From contig NC_134825.1 of the NCBI RefSeq assembly GCF_004210375.1, positions 434,001-498,000 of the forward strand: a stretch of 64,000 nucleotides of DNA. The letters run 5' to 3'. Source of the DNA: Tachypleus tridentatus (taxonomy: Eukaryota > Arthropoda > Merostomata > Xiphosura > Limulidae). Position 1 is the first letter of the stretch. Every line of letters starts with the position of its first letter. Below are positions 56,574 through 64,000 of the stretch, one piece after another. The position numbers and the translations under genes are program-made. The notes below the pieces were generated by a model. That model was given only the letters and a program-made list of their open reading frames with translations. It was not told where the DNA came from and did no database searches.

Positions 56574-56893
56574 AGGAACGTGACTACTACTACTGTCGCA
56601 GCCGCTTCCCAGAAAAGAAGTACCAGAAGTGTGAGTCGATATTACGATATCTTACCTAAACTCACACTGACTTGGTTGAGAAAAACAGTGATGAGCACCC
56701 TTCGGAAAGTGTCCAAATGCATCTCTATTGGAGTGCAACATCTCAACCTAGAGGAAAACACATGTGGGACAACGCTCATAACCAGATACAGTCTTCGCCC
56801 ATGTTGACAGTACGTTTCACTAAACTGGGTGTCAAAAAGAGGATGGCATCCTTAATTGTAGATATGATGGTTGGTCCACCTTTCCCATGGTAA
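56574..56893 (+). CDS. Possible coding segment, unrecognised
   Basis: GC content rises relative to the flanks and two overlapping plus-strand frames (56580-56807 and 56672-56893) are open. In the third frame 56574-56660 also reads well (ERDYYYCRSRFPEKKYQKCE). The frame switching could mean a decayed coding sequence or an old transposon. No family, promoter or splice pair identified. Confidence 0.2.
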
Positions 56894-59800
56894 TGTGTGA
56901 TATCCTAGCCAACACAGTGCAACAAGACCAGTCTGTCTCCTTTCTATACCAGACCACCTGGGAATAAACCTTTTGAAGAAGGTATGACAGGGGTTTCTTA
57001 ACCAACTAATACTATTTGGTTGGTCCAGTACTTTTCTAAAACCAGTTTTACCACAAACTAACCAGCAGGAGATTGTACAGTTATAACATTCTCTAGTGTA
57101 GTATAGTATAGGAAAAATGATATATAGAAATGAAAAGTAAATAAGCTACATGTACAGTTAATCCAAAAGCCACGTTTGAAACCGGAGAGTGGTGATAGTG
57201 GAATGATAATTTGACACTGAGTCTGATGAATGAGTGATATTTAAGGGGAAGTACTTAGAGGGGGTATTTTGTGAAGGATAAGGACTGGAAATTAAGTTTG
57301 AGCTGGCCATAAATGTGTTATCAAAAGGACAGATGCAGGTGTGGACTGAGTGACGTATAAAACCTTGAGAAGGAAACATATGTAAGTAACTTGGTCTAAC
57401 TAAATAGAATTAATTTACTATCTAAGCAAAACGATGTGGTATTGGAGACCAAAAAGTTATGACTGTTCTTTCTGAGATGGGTGGTAAATGTGTACAGAGG
57501 TTGAGTATTTCACTGATTAGATAACTATCAGAACACTTGGGTATTGAAAGAACACACTGTAGGATCTTATAGGTATTGAGTAATGGATACCAGGTTCCAT
57601 TGATTCTGTTATACTCAGTAACAGATGTGAAAGTGAGTGTGACTCAAAGGTATAAGGACTTCCATTACAGCTATTACCTCCAGTAAAGAAATTACTTCAC
57701 TAGTAGACAGATTAAGACTGCATCAATCTAAACGAAAAGAAAGAAAATTCAGACCGATTGAGAAATGTGTTGAAAAATATCCCAGGTGAAAAGTGTATGA
57801 ACAGTAACACGAAATTTAAGATTCGTGTTTAAATGGAGTGAATTTTGAAACTAGTTACTTAATAACTGTACAAAATAAAAAGCAATAAACAGCATGAAAA
57901 ACGTTAAAGTAAAAAAACAAGAAGGAAAAATTTTAACACATCATAAAACTATTGTGTCAAATGTAGAGATGAAGATTGGAACTCCCATTTTATTATCTCC
58001 AACTGGTTAGTTCAGAAGACATCTGGTTTTGGAAAAAGTTAACATTTTCTTACATAAAAATGTGTTTCCATTAAACGCTTACCATTTCACACAGAGATTA
58101 TATCTTCTGTGAACATCTGCCTTGAGTATCTGCGTGACACTAGTTTTTAGGCAACTTCAATCTGAACTCACGTGATTCTTATTAATGAATTATGATGTTA
58201 TTGTTTAATAGCTCCCTCTATACTGCTCCACTCATGAAATTTCATTATTAAAGAGAAAATAAGTCGTAATTACCCAAATGAACACATACGCATCAGAAAA
58301 CTTGTGAATGAAGCAGCTATTTGATAGACAGATCATGATACAAATGATATGTTTTCAAATTAATCGCTTCAAATACATGAGAATCTATACAGCAAATCCA
58401 TTGGATGGATGCCGAATCATGACGGTCGAGTGTTTTAAAAAGGAATTAAAGATCTGATACCTGCTCTATAATTGATGTAAAAAATCACCACGAATTTATC
58501 AGAATGGATCATAATCAAACAATTCACTAGCAGTGGTAAGGAATACAAACATGTCCAATGAACAGAACAGAGGTCGGGTACACTGATGTGTAAGAATTGC
58601 TTATGCTGGTACACATGTTTAAGATGAGATTGTTGTTCAATGATGTATCACAACCAGTAAACATAACATTTCTGAGAGGTGTGGGTTTGGTACGATTCAA
58701 AGTGAAGGAACCAAAACAGTGGTAATAGATTATCTAGCCACAACGAGTTTCTCGAGCACAGTAGGAAACAGTGAAAATGGTTGGGTCAAGAGGATAAAGT
58801 ATTGGGTTGGAGTGAGTAAGGATTTGAACATTTTGTCAATTCATCCAAAACGGGTTTCTACCATCAAAGATATAACTGGAGGACTCTTTCCATGAGTATG
58901 AAAACAGAAGGCTATCTTGCATGTAATAACGAAACCACAGACCAAGTCAACGGAGATGTAGAGTACACGCTTTGACCACGTGACTGAAAGTATAGGACAC
59001 AATGTAGTGTTTGAAACAATAAATTATAACATCAGTGGATGAAGAAAAAGCAAGCATCTAGAGAACTCTGTGATGGAAATAGGAAGAAAGGCGTTTGTAA
59101 TATAAACCTGAATATGGAATAATGATCCAACGAAGTGAAGAGACCTTTTCTAAATGAACACTTTGCACAGATTAATAACTAAATCCCTTCGTGTCTTTTT
59201 AAGGACATCAAGTTATACCTTGTAAGATGATTGGTAAATTTCTTCACACCTAGAGAAAACAGAATAGATTTCAAAGTGGAAGAAATTGAACAGGTTTAGA
59301 ACTGATCGTCAGAGAGAAAAGAACTGGAGAGAAATCCTATGTGTAAGAATGGTTGTAATCCATCCGTTATTTGACATGTGGGACCAGAGGAAGAAACATT
59401 GTATAGAACAAGCCACAGCAGAAAACAGAATGGAACAAGAATCATTCCAAAGGGGACAGCATCTCTATGAAGTACTTCTGACATGAAATGAAGACGTAAA
59501 GTGCAAGGAGGCAAACAAAGAAGGTTCAGGAAAAGACAGGGTAATTGTGTACTGGGTAGTTGAACTGAATAAATGGGTCAGCTTTCCAAAAATTCAAAAT
59601 TTATACCACAGTTTGTGAATCTAGATAGTGCATGTAAAAATAACTATAATTCTTAATCAGTGAATCAGTAAGACTACGAGGACCAGACATATAGTCCTGG
59701 AAATGTAGTTGGTGTAAAAAGAAATCAGTATGTATGCAGATGTAAGTAACTGATGAAAAACAAATAATACATCAGGATTAGATTTATACAAACGGGATTG

Positions 59801-59972
59801 TGAAAGAGGGAAAAGACCTGAATGGAATATACATGAGAAATTAAGCCCACATAATGAGGATGGTCGAATACTGTCCTCAGTGGGAAGTTCACATAGCCTT
59901 AGAAGTAGATGAACGTAAACAAACAAGCTGACCTTCTGCTGAATTTCCTATTGACATCGAAGGGATGAAAGA
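56894..59972. other. Unassigned sequence, 3 kb
   Basis: Less AT-biased than neighbouring DNA, purine-rich on the plus strand in places (58.6-59.9 kb), with short open frames only (for example 59286-59486). Nothing recognised; may be an old, unrecognisable mobile element. Confidence 0.45.
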
Positions 59973-60258
59973 GTGTCAAATATATGTGAATTAAGTTGCA
60001 GGCTACATAATGGTGTTCACTAATATATGAAAAGTGGCTGTCATGTCAAATAGATGTGAATAAAATTACAGACTACATGATGGTGTTCACTAATATAAGA
60101 AAAGTGGCTGTCATGTCAAACAGATGTGAATGAAGTTGCAGGCTACATAATGGTGTTCACTAACATATGAAAAGTGGCTGTCACGTCAAATAGATGTGAA
60201 TAAAGTTACAGACTACATGATGGTGTTCACAAATATATGAAAAGTGGCTGTCACGTCA
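59973..60258. repeat. 70-bp tandem repeat x4, alternating subtypes
   Basis: Units begin gtcaaatagatgtgaat and end gaaaagtggctgtcatg. Units 1 and 3 carry ttgcaggctacataatgg, units 2 and 4 ttacagactacatgatgg, so the effective unit is a 140-bp dimer. Confidence 0.95.
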
Positions 60259-60699
60259 TCAATACGTAACTTTCATCTCCTCGCCACCGTTGAAATTTCA
60301 CTTATGTGTAAACATTCTTCTCTCACAAAGGATAGAGAAATAGTGATATGGACTTCTACGTTAATAAATAGAAAAAAATGTAATTCGAGAAACAAAGCAA
60401 ATCTCTGTTATTAAAAAACTAGTAACTACAAAACAAATTTTAAATACCACAGACAGAACGAGAAAATAGGAAGTTAGTTTTTCTAAGATTGTTGGAAGAC
60501 ACATGCTGAACTATGAGAAATCTCATGAGCCAAGATGGCAATTGTCTAAAGAGAAAAATCTCTAAGGCAAACGAACAGAGAAGACATCTTAACTGTGTTA
60601 GCTAAAAGGTTTATCTTGTTTCAGAAGGAGCTGCAGCAGCCAATGAACATACCCATCGGCTTGAAAACCCATTCATACCCATCACCCGTGGTGGCTGGT
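60259..60699. other. Unassigned sequence
   Basis: About 440 bases, no supported feature. Confidence 0.5.
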
Positions 60700-61243
60700 T
60701 CCTTTGGAGATCTGGTATGGAAAAAGGTGGACCAGTTTAGATGTATAGGTTATTAGGATGCCCCCACACAATCATGGGAAAGAGGGTGGACCACTTTAGA
60801 TGTAATGTTTTTAGCTCGATGTTTCCCACTCCATCATAGGAAAGAGGTGAACTGGTTTAGATGTATCGCGTTAAGAAGAATGCTCCCCACCCAATCATGG
60901 GAAAGAAGGTAGACTAATTTATATGTGTTGTGTTTGCTAAGATGCTCCCCACTCTACCATGGGAAAGAAGGTGGACTAATTTATGTGTATTGTGTTTACT
61001 AAGATACTCCCACTCTACCATGGGAAAGAAGGTGGACTAATTTATATGTATTGTGTTTACTAAGATGCCCCCACTCCACCATGGGAAAAAAGGTGGACCA
61101 ATTTCTTATATGTATTGTGTTCACTAAGATGCTCTCCCACGCATACATGGGAAAGAAGGTGGACTAATTTATATGTATTGTGTTCACTAAGATGCTCTCC
61201 ACTCATACCATGGGAAAGAAGGTGGACTAATTTATATGAATTG
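60700..61243. repeat. ~62-bp minisatellite, about 9 units
   Basis: Units catgggaaagaaggtggact, aatttatatgtattgtgttc, actaagatgctccccactct. Leftmost units are most diverged and the right-hand ones most uniform. The minus-strand 65-codon frame is an artefact. Confidence 0.95.
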
Positions 61244-61248
61244 TAATA

Positions 61249-61412
61249 TATATGCAAAAACGGCCTGTTTGGGTTGAGAAAATATTTTACATAGAAGAGC
61301 GAACAACGTTTCGACCTTCTTCTGTCATCGTCAGGTTCATGAAGAAAGAGGTAACTGACCGAAAGCTAACCAAATCTTGAAAGGGGTTGTAACTGGGTGT
61401 CAGAATGTAGTG
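61249..61412 (+). mobile_element. Penelope-like terminal fragment, cut by the gap
   Basis: tatatgcaaaaacggcctgt, gttgagaaaatattttacat, agaagagcgaacaacgtttc, gaccttcttctgtcatcgtc and gaaagaggtaactgaccgaa. This is the uninterrupted form of the copy split by a SINE at 9476. It runs into the N gap. Confidence 0.7.
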
Positions 61413-61912
61413 NNNNNNNNNNNNNNNNNNNNNNNNNNNNNNNNNNNNNNNNNNNNNNNNNNNNNNNNNNNNNNNNNNNNNNNNNNNNNNNNNNNNNNNN
61501 NNNNNNNNNNNNNNNNNNNNNNNNNNNNNNNNNNNNNNNNNNNNNNNNNNNNNNNNNNNNNNNNNNNNNNNNNNNNNNNNNNNNNNNNNNNNNNNNNNNN
61601 NNNNNNNNNNNNNNNNNNNNNNNNNNNNNNNNNNNNNNNNNNNNNNNNNNNNNNNNNNNNNNNNNNNNNNNNNNNNNNNNNNNNNNNNNNNNNNNNNNNN
61701 NNNNNNNNNNNNNNNNNNNNNNNNNNNNNNNNNNNNNNNNNNNNNNNNNNNNNNNNNNNNNNNNNNNNNNNNNNNNNNNNNNNNNNNNNNNNNNNNNNNN
61801 NNNNNNNNNNNNNNNNNNNNNNNNNNNNNNNNNNNNNNNNNNNNNNNNNNNNNNNNNNNNNNNNNNNNNNNNNNNNNNNNNNNNNNNNNNNNNNNNNNNN
61901 NNNNNNNNNNNN
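61413..61912. other. Assembly gap, 500 N
   Basis: Again exactly 500 N, next to a satellite, so a placeholder of unknown real length. Confidence 0.99.
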
Positions 61913-64000
61913 AGAGGTTGGTGTCGTCGACTTATTATTTATACAGATAAATTACTGTAATTTCAAGAAGTTGGTGTCTTGACTTATTATTTATACAGAT
62001 AAATTACTGTAATTTCAAGAAGTTGGTGTCTTGACTTATTATTTATACAGATAAATTACTGTAATTTCAAGAAGTTGGTGTCTTGACTTATTATTTATAC
62101 AGATAAATTACTGTAATTTCAAGAAGTTGGTGTCTTGACTTATTATTTATACAGATAAATTACTGTAATTTCAAGAAGTTGGTGTCGTTGACTTATTATT
62201 TATACAGATAAATTACTGTAATTTCAAGAAGTTGGTGTCTCGACTTATTATTTATACAGATAAATTACTGTAATTTCAAGAAGTTGGTGTCTTGACTTAT
62301 TATTTATACAGATAAATTACTGTAATTTCAAGAAGTTGGTGTCTTGACTTATTATTTATACAGATAAATTACTGTAATTTCAAGAAGTTGGTGTCGTCGA
62401 CTTATTATTTATACAGATAAATTACTGTAATTTCAAGAAGTTGGTGTCTCGACTTATTATTTATACAGATAAATTACTGTAATTTCAAAAGTTGGTGTCT
62501 TGACTTATTATTTATACAGATAAATTAGTGTAATTTCAAGAAGTTGGTGTCTTGACTTATTATTTATACTGATAAATTACTGTAATTTCAAGAAGTTGGT
62601 GTCTTGACTTATTATTTATACAGATAAATTACTGTAATTTCAAGAAGTTGGTGTCTTGACTTATTATTTATACAGATAAATTACTGTAATTTCAAGAAGT
62701 TGGTGTCTTGACTTATTATTTATACAGATAAATTACTGTAATTTCAAGAAGTTGGTGTCTTGACTTATTATTTATACAGATAAATTAGTGTAATTTCAAG
62801 AAGTTGGTGTCTTGACTTATTATTTATACAGATAAATTACTGTAATTTCAAGAGTTGGTGTCTTGACTTATTATTTATACAGATAAATTACTGTAATTTC
62901 AAGAAGTTGGTGTCGTCGACTTATTATTTATACAGATAAATTACTGTAATTTCAAGAAGTTGGTGTCGTCGACTTATTATTTATACAGATAAATTACTGT
63001 AATTTCAAGAAGTTGGTGTCGTTGACTTATTATTTATACAGATAAATTACTGTAATTTCAAGAAGTTGGTGTCGTCGACTTATTATTTATACAGATAAAT
63101 TACTGTAATTTCAAGAAGTTGGTGTCTTGACTTATTATTTATACAGATAAATTACTGTAATTTCAAGAAGTTGGTGTCTTGACTTATTATTTATACAGAT
63201 AAATTACTGTAATTTCAAGAAGTTGGTGTCTTGACTTATTATTTATACAGATAAATTACTGTAATTTCAAGAAGTTGGTGTCTTGACTTATTATTTATAC
63301 AGATAAATTACTGTAATTTCAAGAAGTTGGTGTCGTCGACTTATTATTTATACAGATAAATTACTGTAATTTCAAAAGTTGGTGTCTTGACTTATTATTT
63401 ATACAGATAAATTACTGTAATTTCAAGAAGTTGGTGTCGTCGACTTATTATTTATACAGATAAATTACTGTAATTTCAAGAAGTTGGTGTCTTGACTTAT
63501 TATTTATACAGATAAATTACTGTAATTTCAAGAAGTTGGTGTCTTGACTTATTATTTATACAGATAAATTACTGTAATTTCAAGAAGTTGGTGTCGTCGA
63601 CTTATTATTTATACAGATAAATTACTGTAATTTCAAGAAGTTGGTGTCTTGACTTATTATTTATACAGATAAATTACTGTAATTTCAAGAAGTTGGTGTC
63701 TTGACTTATTATTTATACAGATAAATTACTGTAATTTCAAGAAGTTGGTGTCTTGACTTATTATTTATACAGATAAATTACTGTAATTTCAAGAAGTTGG
63801 TGTCTTGACTTATTATTTATACAGATAAATTACTGTAATTTCAAGAAGTTGGTGTCTTGACTTATTATTTATACAGATAAATTACTGTAATTTCAAGAAG
63901 TTGGTGTCGTCGACTTATTATTTATACAGATAAATTACTGTAATTTCAAGAAGTTGGTGTCTTGACTTATTATTTATACAGATAAATTACTGTAATTTCA
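61913..64000. repeat. 52-bp satellite array, about 40 units
   Basis: Unit aagttggtgtcttgacttat tatttatacagataaattac tgtaatttcaag, 52 bases. A subtype carries gtcgtcgactt instead of gtcttgactt and is one base longer, creating a SalI-type gtcgac site. Few other variants (a lost ag in ttcaaaag, and one c-to-g change in ttagtgtaa). Each unit has an inverted repeat tacagataaattactgta. The array starts at the gap and runs off the window. Confidence 0.98.

Noticed and set aside
59286-59514. Overlapping open frames on both strands near 59.4 kb as a gene
   Set aside because: Short, overlapping on opposite strands, no recognised motif and no supporting signals.
61913-64000. CRISPR-like array at the right end
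   Set aside because: Simple tandem satellite with no spacers.

Overview
The window is a gene-poor, AT-rich, intron- and repeat-dominated piece of an animal nuclear genome. Two signals point to an arthropod, most likely a chelicerate of horseshoe-crab type. One is a block of degenerate TTAGG repeats (18.55-18.70 kb), the arthropod telomere unit. The other is a dense population of two tRNA-derived SINE families that I associate, from memory only, with horseshoe crab genomes. No operon, phage, CRISPR or other bacterial feature is present. Nearly all long open frames are by-products of tandem repeats, so they are not listed as genes.

Layout. 1-7587 is an 86-bp satellite (88 complete units plus 24 nt), running into a 500-N gap. 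8.1-11.6 kb holds a 66-bp tandem repeat fused to a SINE, a SINE inserted with a 12-bp target duplication inside a Penelope-like fragment, and a cluster of three tRNA-derived sequences, one of which is a relic of an intron-containing tRNA-Ile(UAU). 12-29 kb appears to be the intron-rich body of one unrecognised plus-strand host gene. Three exons at 24991, 27415 and 28181 share one reading phase; the last is disrupted by a 37-bp x4 duplication. These introns hold a non-LTR retrotransposon relic, a mariner-type MITE, a Tc1 relic, a foldback element and several minisatellites. 29.3-32.2 kb is a second copy of the same non-LTR family, carrying the complementary 5' part. It is cut inside its reverse transcriptase by a 2.4-kb array of ~34-bp repeats.

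35-44 kb holds SINEs, 37-bp and ~145-bp minisatellites, a nearly canonical tRNA-Ala(UGC), a Penelope-like reverse transcriptase (266-codon open frame with YVDD) and a mariner transposase relic. 44.4-45.7 kb is a minus-strand LTR-retroelement relic in which gag (with CCHC knuckle) is followed almost directly by an env-like segment, pol being absent. Next to it is a 1.7-kb array of ~82-bp units. 47.5-60 kb is mostly unassignable AT-rich sequence with SINE copies. 60-61.4 kb holds two more minisatellites and a Penelope-like end. After a second 500-N gap, a 52-bp satellite runs off the window.

Tandem arrays make up roughly 18-19 kb, close to 30% of the sequenced bases, and several begin exactly at a mobile-element or exon boundary. 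I found no evidence for a coherent new functional system. The most interesting items are structural: satellite homogeneity, arrays seeded from element ends, the gag-env deletion relic, complementary retrotransposon halves, a MITE with its own empty-site copy, and the tRNA-Ile(UAU) relic.
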